DNA from: Margaritispora aquatica
Taxonomy: Eukaryota; Ascomycota; Leotiomycetes; Helotiales; Discinellaceae
Direction: 5' to 3'
Assembly (NCBI GenBank): GCA_007644065.1
Contig: VJWN01000032.1
Span: 242,149-306,148 of the forward strand
DNA length: 64,000 nt
Shown here one piece after another: positions 11,888 to 24,520 of this stretch (its first letter is position 1; the number at the start of each line of letters is the position of its first letter). The notes beneath the pieces are model-generated. The model saw only the letters and a list, made by a program, of their open reading frames with translations, ran no database searches and had not been told where the DNA came from. The position numbers and the translations under genes were made by a program.

Positions 11888-12798
11888 TCATTGCAAGAGT
11901 GCTGGTCCGCTCCACTCGAGATAGCCTAATGTAGTTGGAGTTGAGCCGGCAGTATTGGTCGGATCCAAGTAGATAGTAACGACAACCCCTCTTCTGGCGG
12001 TGCCTTTTACTATGTCAGCAAGCGAGTCCCAAGTACAAGAAAGGGATGCTTACGTCCAGCTGCCCGTCCATGGGGATACCACTGATAACCACTCCATGCC
12101 CTATCAACCAAGAGTACGTTTCTCAAGTCCGCCGCCGTACACGAGAATGCAACTAGTCCGATAAGAAGAGCGAGATTCCCGGACAAACCTCCTCCATCGT
12201 GGCCAGGATAAGGAGGATTTGGATTTGCAAATGCATTCAGACCCAGATCGGATACCCATGGTGAGTATTGCGTAGCAAGATAATGCTCGATGCCGGAAAC
12301 TTCAACTCGTGTGCCAGTCCCATCATGTCGAAAGCTTGGTGGCCACCAATGATTGCAAATGTTCTCATCTTCTGCAACGTCATACCCGCTTGCATCGCCT
12401 GGGACAGTCATAAATTGGTGGAAATCATCGCACCAGAATAGGGTCTGGTCTCTATAAAATGTTACGCGAGTGTGGCCACCAGGATGTGTACGAAAGTGTC
12501 CATTAGAGAGCGGACAATCGGTTGCTAGACTTATAGCCCCTTCATGCCATCGATATAGGTCGCCAGGGTCTGGTCTTACAAAACCCTCTTGATAAGAAGG
12601 GGGAGACCAGCGACCCCAGATATTGACGTCCGGTCGCACCCCACCCTGACTTGGCTCCTCATTGACTGTCAATTCATTCACACAAAACAAAAAGCTTCGT
12701 GCTAGACGAGCCGGCGTTGCTTGTGATGAGGTGTTGGCCCTTGTGCCTGTTCTGTGTGACTGCCAAGCCTTAGTAATGCTAAGAGTAAGAGATGGACA
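11888..12798 (-). CDS. Unknown Trp-rich protein, N-terminus unresolved
   Basis: Two exons can be supported: one ending at 12054 (donor GTAAGC) and a last exon 12009-11888, joined in frame across a 44-nt intron. The last exon adds a clean C-terminus (TARRGVVVTIYLDPTN ... GYLEWSGPALLQ), which supports coding status. The upstream exon is open back to about 12798 without an ATG, so a first exon is missing; an ATG near 12816 could be joined only with a weak donor. The product is rich in Trp, His, Pro and Gly (WGRWSPPSYQEG, CNHWWPPSFRHDG). I recognise no domain. It is compositionally unlike its neighbours and may be secreted, but no signal peptide is visible because the start is unknown. Confidence 0.45.
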
Positions 12799-15700
12799 TC
12801 ACTAACTCGACCTGCCATGATGTGCCGTATTCACGAGACCCGAAAAATGCGATTAGAACTCAATAGTAGAGAATATTGACTGTAGATGCTCTTATCAATA
12901 GTGGCGATTCTGATTGAAAAAAACGAGAAACGAGGTATAATTGAAAAGAACACTCGCTGTTCCCGCTTGAAACCGATATAAAGAGATATGAACTTCCGTA
13001 GCTGCCCAATTCGACCTCGTGATGAAGAGTGATTGGGCCAAGTTTCGATGCCATCCTGGTAGAAAGCCGCGGACGTCCCTACCTCATGCAGGATCGGTTC
13101 ACGATGTGAAGCTATATCCTCTATTTGTTGGCACAGTTCAAAGATTTGCATGTTAGATAGGAGCCAAAAGGCTCTAATTCTAGTATCAAGTCGAAGAATC
13201 GATGGGGCAGATGCACATGTAGAGATTATATACTGAAACGCATGATAATTCGATAATATCTGGATATGCTGCTCTGCTGAGGTCGCCTCAAAACGAAGTG
13301 CGAATGCGGGGCTTCGCAAGCCTGAAAATTAGGACGGCTGCGGTATGGTTTTGAGCCGTCCTTCCAGAATTTCGGGTGTAAGGCAAAGACAGAGGCAACA
13401 TGCTCAGATCCTAGCACTAGCCACTGAGCTTGCAACCCACCCACATGAGTGTGGTGCTGGCGCAACCATCATCTCTTTGCCAATAGAGTATGGGGAACAC
13501 AACCAGAAGGAAATTGAAGTTCGTTGTATTGTTGGATTCTAGCCAAAACGAAAATGAAGATCAAACCTTGCAAATGGTTCAGTCATGAGCGGGGTAGGAA
13601 TTGGACTTCCATTCCATCCTGAGTGACAACAGAAATCCTGGCTCGAGAAAGTAAGAGCACGTCCGAATCGGGCGCTATGCATACTCCAGCAAAGTGTGAA
13701 AAGAAAGAACACGCCGAGTTGGAATGCTCATGTGGGCTGGTATGAAAAGTGTGTTGTGACACGACATTGCGGCTCTGCTCGCTCTAGCCTTTGCCATCAG
13801 GTATAACTTGGACCAGTTTACCAGTCAGATGCGGGGAGAAATGGACCGTCAGCAATTCGATGCACAAGTGTGATTCGACATGTCCAAGTGGGTGTGTGGA
13901 AAAAGCCGGGCTTCGATGCAAGTGGTTATCGAGCGAATCATATGTCTTCAAGTTTCTTCTGTCCAACATTAGCGACCATTCGAAGGTTCGATCTTGAGTT
14001 CGAGAGGACTTCACTGCTCCGAAGCACTATTCATCTTTCAAAAACGGTTCAGAAAAAAGATATTCGAGAAGACATACTCTTGTCTTGGTTGAGCTTTTGG
14101 GTTGGGGGTGCGTTCGCACTTTATACCCTGTGTTCCTGCGGTGATCAGCAGGCTCCTGCATGTGCCTTCAATTTCCTTAGTATAACTCGGGCGTCGATTT
14201 CGCTAGTCTGTTTGCCTCGTTTTGCCTCTGCCAAATTGAGCTTCAAATACCTCAAGGGATAGTCTGGTCCAATTGGAAGCCCCATGAACGAAAAGACCTC
14301 GCAGACAGCCACACCTTCACAATGATGCATGCAACTTACGGCGTATTGGAAAGGAAATGTTGTCTCAACCGCCCTTTGCGCAAATGCGAACCACGGATGA
14401 AGTCCAATAAAAATCCGCCTTAGCGATGGGGAGAGGTTGAATTAGAGTTGGTGTCCACCAAGGGTATTTCGAGCACGCTCTTCGAGAACTAGCGGTCTGC
14501 TAGCAATGGTCATGGAGGCTCTCCGTACTCCGTGGGGTGAGAGGAGCGTTTCTGGACATGAGGCTTCGTGATGGAAGTCTGGGAGCAACGAGAGGAGTAC
14601 CATGCCCTGGATTTTGGTTAGTGCTTGAATACCGAGAGTCAGGCATGTCAATGTTCTACCATACATACATCAAACTACTATTGAAGATCCAGAGTCAACC
14701 ATAGCTAGCACCGAGCAACGAAAGTTCCAAATGCCTCACCACACACCCATGTCTGTTTCCGGATAGCAGAAGCATGTCAAGAGGTGCTCGGAATTGCCAC
14801 GAGCCCTGAATGGTGACCTCCCAACACATCGAACTAGCATGGTCCATTGACCTGAAAATCTTCTAGCGATATCAAAATCCAAAGTATACAACAGGAGCCA
14901 GCAGTCTTGAGAGTGCCCAACGATAGGTCGTGTAGTTCTGTGGTTACTTGACTGGTTGGTTGATGCGACACGTCGAAATCTTCCCAGGGATGAGGTATAC
15001 GGAAGTTGGAAAAGCGAAGATGATGGCCCATGACAAAAGATACAGAGAACTTTTGGTTAGTCATTCGAGTATGAAAGGGACAGTGAGGGAAGAAAGGAAT
15101 TGGTTTGAGTGTGAGAGATAAACCTTCAACGTCTCAGCTCCCAAGATTTTGCCTTCGGCAGGTCAGGCAGCTAAACCGGTCACATGATCGATTCACCAGC
15201 CAGCAACTGGAAGCCCAATGTTGGACACTGTAGTACAAGGAATTTAGCATTTGTTCTCATTCTCGTACGTGATTTCCAATATATACCAGGCCGCAAAGAA
15301 GCTCCATCAATTCTGTTTTTGTAGACTTAGGTACCTACTGTATGGACTTTCCACTCACATCTTGTCACGCGATATGATTTTCTAGGAATACCTAAAGGTA
15401 AAGTATCAGATTTAAACTGCGCCGTTGAGGATTTTGACCAATTTCTTATACTAAAAGAGTGCAATATCTTGATTCTTTTGATTTTCCCCAAGTTTCCTCC
15501 TCTAAAAAATAGTTCGATGAAGTTGAGAACAACGGTCTGCATGGACTAACCAAATGAGGTGAGAGTAAGGTATCTCCAGATCATGAACATTGTCTGCACG
15601 CGTCCAAGGATCTCGGAGGTATAATAGTTTATGGCGAGAAGATGCACCAAGATGGGGAAGATTTGTGCTTATAGATTAGTATTTCGATAGAGAGAGAATG

Positions 15701-16648
15701 TCGCATGTGTAGCCGTCAGCGAAATTTAACTTGGAGTGCATATGATCAGGGAAATATCTAAGCATTTAGTTGAACTCATTGGATCTTTCTACATTTCCAT
15801 AGTCAATTGAAATAGGTTTCTGTTTCTTTCCCTGTTGATGTTATCTGTTCATGTTACAGTAGAGGATTAATCTTGCCCATCGATAAGAAATGGTCAAATG
15901 TTTCACTTTATCTTAAACTATAGAAAGTTGCTGAAGAGCTATATCAAATGCCTGTTTCTCATCTAGCTTCCAACTGTTGTAAGCTCTTAACAATATCAAA
16001 CTCTAAGATCTTAACCTTGTATAGGGTCACAGTTAAGAAGACAACGAATTCAGTACACATGATTGCTTTGATCAACAAACTCTAGAGCTAAACTACCGTC
16101 AGAGTGATTGCTAGAACCTAAAATGTGGAAATCGTATCAGTAAGAGTTATGTGAGCTTCTTGTCTTGCTAAGACTAACATTAAGCAAAATATTTCGAACA
16201 ACTTTATGATGGTTCAGATGTGATAGACATTTCCTCACATAAACACAGAGTCGCTCTGACTAATATGTAATAGCAGGGCTTGGTAAAACGTGAAATAGTA
16301 GTCCATCTCAGCAAAATCTAGCAAAGTGCTCATAAATAGACCTAGTGGTTTACAGGCGTTGACTGCCTAGAACAATTCCCATGATCTAATTGATACAGGA
16401 TCACCAATAAAAAGAAGCAAGACAGAGAAGTAATAATATAATCTCATAACTACATACGTTAAGGATATATAGATGCTGGATACTCTGTTGCTATGAGTAC
16501 GGTGTATCAGTCTTGGGAGACCACATCAGCCAACTCCAGACCTTTGAAGTTCCCATACAACTCTACAATCTTATCGATTTCACAACCTCCTTCCTTCTCG
16601 ACAAGACTGTCCATAATCTCTCCTACCATCAACAAAATTTTACTTCCC
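12799..16648. other. Gene-poor region of about 3.8 kb
   Basis: Several frames of 60-160 codons occur on both strands (for example minus 13319-12831 and plus 13870-14262), but the longer ones open at non-ATG codons and resemble no protein family. From about 15550 to 16480 there is no frame above 60 codons. I see no tRNA, repeat array or transposon end here. Confidence 0.5.
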
Positions 16649-19291
16649 CTATCTCTCTACCCTTGGGAAGAGATGGCTAGCTGCTATGTAAACAGCGGTG
16701 AGAATATCGAACTGTGGATAAGTGTCGTAGTGCAAAGAAGCTAGCCGAAGGTACTCGACAAAGACTGAACTCAGCTCTGCTGCTAAAGTCTGAAGTAGTT
16801 CAATACAGCGCACATGAAGGCTGAAGTAATCAATGTTCAAGGCGACAGGCAGATTCGTCTGCGAGACAATCTTCAAGCGCCTACAGTAGTTGGATGGTCG
16901 TGAATTGATGAGCAGCAGCAAATTTCATCCCTGCGAGGCGATTCGGTCTTTCCCCTTCAACGTTCAACATATTACCTATCAACTTAGTTCGAGTTGCAAT
17001 TTTATATTTTGTATTTTGTGTCCTTTCGCCAGCAGAATTCAGCAAATACCTCTGCATCACCCCGAGTGTGAATGCCGAAGTCTCGATTCTCTTTTTTTCG
17101 ACAGCCAAAATATCGATCAACATAAATTTGAGCAAATGGGGACATGGCTATTATCACCCGGGGTGCTCTTGTGACTCGCAGAGAGGTCTCATTCCTTCTC
17201 TTGTCGGGAGCAAGCCATGTGGCAGAGTATCCCGAGACTATCGCAAATCGTCTTAGATATTCTCGTGGTTCCTCCCTACGGAAGCAGGTTCGTTATATAT
17301 TATAACCAAACTTACTATAACCAGCGGCGATCTCGTTATAATATATAGTGACTCGGTTTCGAGTATAACGAAGGTTTATAAGTGGATTTTTACTTCGTTA
17401 TAACTAATAGTAAGAATTACTATACTACTAGCCTTATAGTATATCTTACTATACTTTATAACGGCTTCGTTATATAGTATAGATATACGTACAGATATCG
17501 TATCCGGATCCTTCGTATAATATAAAATAGACCGTATCCGGATATTTTACCACCCTTTTACCGCAAATACCTTATTCCCCTTATTCCCCTTATTCTTTTT
17601 CTTTATTCTCCTTCGAATTCGTTCTCTTATAGACTTTTACAGACAGTAGATCCAAAGGTAGGTAGCAGATCTAGAGGCAGTATATAGATTCGTAGATAGA
17701 TTCGTAGATTCCTAGGGTTCTAAACTTACTATAAAAGTCGTTATTTTAATAGCGATACCGTTATAAAATATAATTAGGAGATATAACGAAGTCCGAAAAG
17801 TAGCTATAAAAAAGTTGAATTTCGTTATAACTAATAGTAAGCGCCGTTATAAATCGTTAAAATTCCCGTTGTTTTTTATAACGATCGTAATAGTGATATT
17901 TCTATATATTATGACGAACCTGCTTCCGTAGGGCCTGTGGCGGATTACCAATAAATATACGTTAAGGGGTGTTTTCAATAATCTTGCACGCAGTCAGTCA
18001 AAATAATTTAAGCACATTCTCTATAATCACTACTAGTTCAAGATCCACCTATAGCTTAGAGGAGACACTCTCTGACCTTACAGCGATATACAGGTGCAAA
18101 GTTCAAGGCAAAGTGCCCCACACGTTTACCAGAGTCATGCTGACACTTTGCATCATTACTTGTAAGCGGGAAAGAGTCATACCACATATTATAAGATGTC
18201 TTTTAATTAGAACGAACAGATCTGTCTTCTTTTGAAGCTGTACTCCTATCTTTTTGTAAGCTTTGATTCTCATAGAGTTCAAGGGATCAGTCTGAAAGTA
18301 ACACTCGCTGGCTTCAATCAAACACTGTAGAACCGGGCTTGCACACTGGGACAATACCGGCCTCGATGCCAGGCAGGAATGAGTTGAGAATGATGTATAC
18401 GGGCAACGCTGTTCAATCGGCAACGTCGAAGAGGGCCATGTTATACATATTGTTTGCATGTTGTCGATGCTCAATATCTTCACCGCGGCGTTCAATAGCT
18501 ATTTGATATATAGACGTATGCGCGAACATGTATTCCCCTAAACTTTGCAGTGCTCCTGGAGGTAAGATCTGCTCCAAATTGCGAATAAGTTCAAGCTCTG
18601 CTCGCTGTAATAGTTCGAATGTCTGCAAATCAATTGTTAGCTGACGCCAAAGCTCACAAGCTGCGAGTATGAGATTTGTCCTTATTCGATTGTTGCGCCA
18701 CAAATATGTTTTCAAACTCGAATCAAGGCAATATTGAGAGAATCAGAGCTTAATGTAAACTTACAGTGTTTGTGGTCAACGAGACTGTTGTGGGATCAAT
18801 TGCTTGGTGTTTGTATTTGGTCCAAAGATCCTTCACTTCGACGTGTCAGTGTTATGTTGAAAAAGGAGGATATCTTACAATGCTGTCGAGCAGTATTGAA
18901 GTCTTCGAAAAAGCATTGAATTAGCCACACTACTTCTTCAGAATTGCCCTCTTCATCAAAGATAACCTTTGGCTGGGAACTGGGTACAGGCTCAATAGGT
19001 GCTCTGTGTCGGCGACTTTTTTAGAAGCTCATAGATATTGACCAATCCACTTCCTGAATTGCTTTCATAATCCAACTTCGTAGTAGCAAGTTGCCCAGCT
19101 ATTTCACATCTGCCAAAAATATCAAAGACGTTTTCTAGTGCTCCAATGTGATGTTGATGTGTATGATTGCTTTCCTCGAAATCGGTCGTTGTGGTGTCCT
19201 AGGATTGACCAGAAAACCATATAGCTGACTTCTTCTGGGCTTTGATTACCGGAAAAATACTCACATAGGTGTCAGAGATAAAAGATGACAT
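16649..19291 (-). pseudogene. Broken fungal gene, DUF6604-like, split by an inverted-repeat element
   Basis: The 5' end looks real: ATG at 19291, a 9-codon exon, a 66-nt intron (19264-19199), then an exon reading ALENVFDIFGRCEIAGQL. The frame breaks in a run of six T on the plus strand (19017-19022); one base fewer restores EPVPSSQPKVIFDEEGN, then an intron leading to LWTKYKHQAIDPTTVSLTTNT. A later frame carries LWRQLTIDLQTFELLQRAEL, and after the inserted element (17274-17933) comes NIDYFSLHVRCIELLQTLAAEL. From memory of the family, the LW-x-KY and TTNT stretch and the C-terminal NIDYFxL block resemble DUF6604-domain fungal proteins; this is tentative. At least one further frame change lies between the conserved blocks. 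Confidence 0.5.
17274..17933. mobile_element. 660-bp non-autonomous DNA transposon (MITE-like) with 20-bp perfect inverted ends
   Basis: The left end CCCTACGGAAGCAGGTTCGT is repeated exactly, inverted, at the right end (17914-17933). The interior is AT-rich, has no coding frame, and contains a 21-bp direct repeat at 17394-17414 and 17821-17841 plus many GTTATA/TATAAC words. No clear long target duplication is visible; a TA dinucleotide lies inside each end (CCC-TA-CGG and CCG-TA-GGG), which would fit a TA-targeting (Tc1/mariner-like) element if the true ends are CGGAAGC. It sits inside a decayed minus-strand gene. Confidence 0.85.
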
Positions 19292-20502
19292 ATTGATGTG
19301 CGGTTGATAATAGTAGGTTCTTTAATGTTTAAAAAGTTTGATGATAACTCCAAAGCTTCGATCTGCATTCAAGGTTCTAATAATTTGCTGCCATGAACAA
19401 CATACGGCAGGTGCGAATAGCGCAAGGAACACTTACCTTGAGGTTCAACGCTGCTTCTATTTTTTTCTCATAGATAACATGTGGCTGTAGCTTTTGCATA
19501 TAACTGATAATACTCATATGATATGAACGCTTCGAGATACTAATAGTAAATGTCGAACACTGACAAGTGATTGAGAGCCGTGAGAATGTCTATGATCACA
19601 TGATCAATATTAGAGTACCTATGAGGTACGTAGTTAGGTGAGCTTACTTGATGTGAATATACTATGCCAGCTCTCTGGCTGATTACTCAACGGCATAGAG
19701 GGTTAATACACAGGCAGCCAACACTTATTCAAGCGAGACTTAGTGTGAGGAGACAGTAGACTAAGGTAGGTGCAATCACCATACTACTCAAGATTTGCTA
19801 AGCGAGAAGAAGAGGCATTTTCTACAAAGACCAAAGCAGCTACTCTAAACAACTAGCATCATTTACCTTACCTATCCACTTGCAAGCTAAAGTCAGCCCT
19901 CTATAAAACACTAGCGGGGGGATTTCGATTCCTAAATAAACAATTCAGAAGTGTCGTTAGTATTGTAACGGGCAGGTAGGACAAAGGAAAACACAAATAG
20001 ATAATACGTCTTTCGGCGGTAGATAGTAAAACGAAGGTAGGAAGTGGAATACTCGAAAGAGATTCTAGACGGAGTTTGGTCGGAACAATCTAGTATCCCT
20101 ATAAGGCTCAAAGACTATTGTACAAGAATTAAAAGGAAATCCTAAAAGAAAGTAAAGAAGGTAAAAGAGGCTACTTGTCCAAAATCCTACCGAGAGTCTT
20201 CATATAGATATGTCCCTACTTCCCCGTAAAACCCACCACATTATCTCTTGAGAAATTTAATACTAGCGATTCTCAGTTTATTCATGACAGAATACAAAGG
20301 GGGCAGGAGATTAGACTAACCCTCTCTATCTAATCATATTTCATAAACGATGTTACGTCGTTTATTGGAACTACGAGGTACGCAATAGGATACGCCTACT
20401 TCTTCTAAGCTTAATTTGTACATCTCATCACCTTCAGAAACCCTGCCAGACCCTCGTAGTATTCATGATTATCATTACTATTCAGTCATATACTAGTTGA
20501 CC
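19292..20502. other. Intergenic region, 1.2 kb
   Basis: No coding frame of interest, repeat or RNA gene seen. It separates the broken gene from the GT32 gene. Confidence 0.5.
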
Positions 20503-21708
20503 TCACACCGTCCGAATAACATCCAACTCCTCGCCCTCAACCCTCTCATACCTTCCCTTCGTACTTGTATTCTTCCCCCTCCCAATCCACCTCCTCACCC
20601 CCCAAACCGTCAGCCCTAACAACCCCAAAATTACGACCCCGAGCAGAACAAAATGGTCCCCAACCCATGACCACATCCAATTATCCCAATTGACCCAACT
20701 GCCGCCCCGTCCTTGCGTGAAGAAGATCCACGGCTCAGTGCCCACTCGGTTATCCATTATGATCCTCGCCAGCCGCTCATCATGCCCAATAGCTTGGTTC
20801 GGCTTTGGCAGCTTCTTGTGGTATTTCTGCCACATGGCTGTCTCGAACCATTGCCCTGAGGCGTAGGAGATGGTGATATATGGGAAGATGTAGTTGTAAT
20901 TGTAGGGAATGAGAGAATCGGTTATGAGCTCCCAGAAGGGGTGAGCTGGGCGACCACCGAGGATGTTGTTACTTAGAGCGCCGCGACCACCGTCTGTAGT
21001 CCATGCGGATTGGTAGAGAAGAGCTTCGAGGGATTGGAGACAGCCCTGGAGAAAGGTGTTAGCTAGAATGGGCATTGGAGGTGGGGGAACATACGTTGTC
21101 CAAGTCCATGTAAATGCCTCCATAGTGGCGGATGAGAAAGTATCGCACTGCGTCTGTCTTTTGTACAGGATATCGATATGTATCGTAAGTATGTAGGAAC
21201 CATGAGTATTCAGTTGCTATGAATTCTCGGGACGTGTCCTCTGTCCAAAGCTGTTTGAGATCAGCGACTATACTATAACTAATACTCTGATCGCGTTGCT
21301 TTTCTCTCTTCGATCTCCATGGCGCATCACAAGTCTCTACCCACTCCTCTCATATTTTATCCTCCATCCTAACATACAACAAAAGCGCAACCAACTCACC
21401 ATAAAATTCCAGCCCTCATTCAGCTTCATGCACCCCTCCCTCAACTCCCTCCAGTCCTCCGGCAGTGTCGCATTTCCCGGCTCTTTCCAATTGTGCCACA
21501 CTTGGTGGATGATCTTTGGAATCTCCTGTATCCGCAAGTCGCCATCCCCATGATTCGCATGCGCATCCCACAACTGCTGCTGTGTCACCGCGATGCCCGA
21601 ATGCTCAAAGAACAATTGCACGAATCCAAACAGATGCACTGCGCAGTATCCCAGTGCGATGAGGGCGCCGACTAAGAGAAGAATCCGCGAACGCGTAGCC
21701 ATCACCAT
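20503..21708 (-). CDS. GT32 mannosyltransferase, SUR1/CSH1 (MIPC synthase) type
   Basis: Three exons: 21708-21400, 21250-21095 and 21045-20503 (introns of 149 and 49 nt, phase 0) give 335 aa. An N-terminal signal-anchor helix (LLLVGALIALGYCAVHLFGF) precedes IPKIIHQVWHNWK, the GT32 entry motif. Exon 2 ends with KTDAVRYFLIRHYGGIYMDLDN, containing the DxD metal and sugar-nucleotide site at about residues 152-154. The C-terminal half has RPAHPFWELIT and a second TM helix (HFVLLGVVILGLLGLTVWGV), then a basic tail. Yeast Sur1 and Csh1 add mannose from GDP-mannose to inositol-phosphorylceramide in the Golgi, and the two-helix layout matches. An Och1-like role is less likely because of the C-terminal helix. 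Confidence 0.85.
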
Positions 21709-22571
21709 CGTGAGACTACAACCACTTGGAATGTGGAGGTGTTGGTGTCAATGTTGAACGCTTGCGCTGCTCACATAGCGCATGGGATTGTGCAGGGAAC
21801 GAGAAGCAGAAACAAGAAACAATCAGTCTATCAATCAGAACCAACAGTGTGTGTGGCTGAAGCTCATACAGTACTGTAGGTGTGGTATCAGGTATTACTG
21901 ATGTGGATGAACGCGATGCGATCGAGCTGAGCCCAGATGTGTGTGCACTTTCCTTCAGCGACCTGAGCTCACCCTGGTTGAACCCCTGAAAGGCTAATCC
22001 CCACAGAGTGCTGAAGGGCCACTTTACCCGAGATGACAGGTCTTGGGTAACCCGATAAGCTCACGGTCTAGGCCTTGAACCCCGAATTCATCCCCCTAGA
22101 GAATTACGCCACTCGCCAAAGGCACTTGTCTGAATTAAGGTGAACGTGCACTGTTCTTTGAGACATTGATCATTGTGCCATATTGGTTTTGGATGGAATA
22201 ATATTAGGTGCTCTGGAGAGCTCCGGAGAAGTTGTAATTCTCAAATCTGAAGAGTGTAACTCGAGGTTGTAGATTGTGTGATTTCTGTCTATTAATCCCG
22301 TTCTCAATTTTCGAAATTCTTGCGAATTCTTGTTCAAATTCAATTATAGATTATCATTAGGTTAGGTTGTTTCTATCTGTGAACAATTACCATACTAGCA
22401 TCTAGCTGGCAGAGAATGTATCGTCGTCCTCCATACTTAAAATCCCAATGTAGTATATAAAATGCAACTGTCCCTGTACCATAGCAACCATCCCTCCCCC
22501 CGAACTCCTATCTGTCTATGCAAAGTCCCCTTCCTTCCTTCTCAACCATCCCGCCTACTCCAAAAACGAAA
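21709..22571. other. Intergenic region
   Basis: It carries the promoter of the GT32 gene and the 3' UTR of the GT2-like gene. Nothing else was recognised. Confidence 0.5.
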
Positions 22572-24520
22572 TCAAGGCGCCACCTGTCTCACAGGCTTCT
22601 TCGAGACTTTATACACCAAGCTTAGTGTCCAGAACTGACAAGTGAGCGCTACGATAGCTGGAACTGTTCCGAACACAATACCAGCCACCGGAAATAGCAC
22701 GAAATCCAATCCAGTCTTTCTCAAAGTTCGGTACGAGAAAGCGCTCATCATGCGATCTGCAAGCCCAGCACGGACCATTTCCTCCTCGCGACTTTTGACA
22801 CAGATATGATGATATGTTTCATACAGGTAGAAGAAGTATAGGAACTCCATGGCTGAGACGATGCGAAGATAGCCTGTGATGTCTATAGCTTGGAGTAGAA
22901 GTCGCGGTATTTGGTCTTGTGGGGTGAATAGTGTATAAAGACCTCCTCCAAGGATGAGGAGCGTGATATGGATCGGTAGGAAATGTGCCTCAAACATCCG
23001 ATGCATGAGCACGAGGGTGCTTCCCCAGTTTGGACTGGCAAAATAAGCCAATATTCTAGGATTTGGGACAAAACTTACCTTATCGAATCTGGGTTTGGCC
23101 TCCAAAACATATTAGATGCTGATCTGAGCGCGAATCCACTATCTAGAGCACCCCACATGTGTCGTAAAGCTTGCTTGTACCTCGCCATAAGATCTTGGAA
23201 AAATCCTCTGATGCCTGATCCTTCACTGTGGACATTGCTATGACTCGCTGGACTGAAGATGCTTCTCACCGTGAGATTTCCGTTCAAGGTGAAAAATGTC
23301 TTGATGAACATGTGCAAATCCTCGCCGATTGCCTCCTCGCCAGCATCCCAGCCACCAGCTCGATCCACGAGCGAAAGAGGCAGAGAATAGACGGATGTTG
23401 GGGGACAAATAGACGATGTCGCATAATGACCACTAAGGCCAGCGCCTGCCCAAAGGAGATCGCCCACACGAACTAGTCGTGGCACTTGATGCGCATTTCG
23501 ATCAAAGATGATCGGGGGCACATACATAGTCGTGTCTGCTGTTTCAGGGTGTGCAAAATGCATACCATTGATCAGAGAGAAATATTTCGAGGAGAGATGG
23601 CTATCGGCTGCGAGTGACTGTCAGTTCACGCGGTCTTCTTCTTCTTGGAGCAGATCTCCTTACAATCAATAACGGTAACGATAATATTTCTCTTTAGAAC
23701 TTCCTCGGGGTACTTCTTGTTGATGTAATTCGCTGCCCAGCAAAGATTACTGCTTTTGCCTTGCGCTTCGCCTGGGATGTCGCGTGGATGAACAGTGTGC
23801 TCAATGGTGCGAAAACTTTTTGTATACTCGTTGATAAGTAGGGCAGCTTTTGCATCGCATCCCGCTTCTCCTTGTTCCATCGCGAGGTAAATCTAATCTG
23901 TTACAAGCTAGTCTTAAATTGGAGAGTTATCAACATACCTCGTAAGATGAGCGAGCCTGCAAGTGGCTTGCAAATATGTCGAGAGTTTCCCTCAGGGTAT
24001 CAAGATCTTCTTTGTAATTGGGGATGATGATTGCATGTAGCAGTGGCTCATCATCCCAATCACTTGTCGTCGAAGACGAAAATTCGATTTCGGACTCTGA
24101 TCCTGAATATTCACCGGATGAAATCGAGTCCTCGTAAGAATTCTCTCTAATCACTTTGCCACGATGGTTGAAGGTATTTCTAGGAGGAAAATATGCTTGG
24201 GAAGGCTGTGAGAGACTTCTTCGCAAATTTCGAATCATGCTTCGAGTCGCCCAACATAGTCGTATGGGAAACAGAAGTCCTAGAACATGAACTGTAAGTG
24301 TGTAGTACACAAATGCGAGTTGGGCATTGCTGATTTGATTCCGGTGTCGTCGATGATAGTGCTTTGTGTCATCGGGCTTCCTCCACTTCTGATCGTCATC
24401 TTTCCCATCTTGAGATGGCCGATCAAAGCAAAATGCAACGATCATTAAACAAACCACAGCAAGAAGGCCAAGATTCGCTACTCTTGTCGTACACCATGAT
24501 CTGATTCTGGAAAATAACAT
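22572..24520 (-). CDS. GT2-like multi-pass membrane glycosyltransferase
   Basis: Four exons, 24520-23939, 23892-23664, 23607-23079 and 23034-22572, with introns of 44-56 nt give 600 aa. The start is ATG at 24520; the frame is open further up only to a TTG. Two N-terminal TM helices (around residues 15-30 and 65-85) precede the catalytic domain: HAIIIPNYKEDLDTL, then IYLAMEQGE, then VIDSDSHLSSKYF with the DxD site at about residues 270-272, GEDLHMF (acidic catalytic motif) and RYKQALRHMWG (the QxxRW-like element). At least three hydrophobic helices follow (for example ITLLILGGGLYTLF and LDFVLFPVAGIVFG). The order matches Glyco_trans_2_3 processive or ER-type enzymes; donor and product are unknown. 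It is the middle of three neighbouring glycan genes. Confidence 0.83.

Noticed and set aside
12831..13319. Minus frame of 162 codons
   Set aside because: Opens only at TTG, no family resemblance, no splice-supported extension.
13870..14262. Plus frame of 130 codons
   Set aside because: Opens at GTG, composition unlike protein, no homologous motif.
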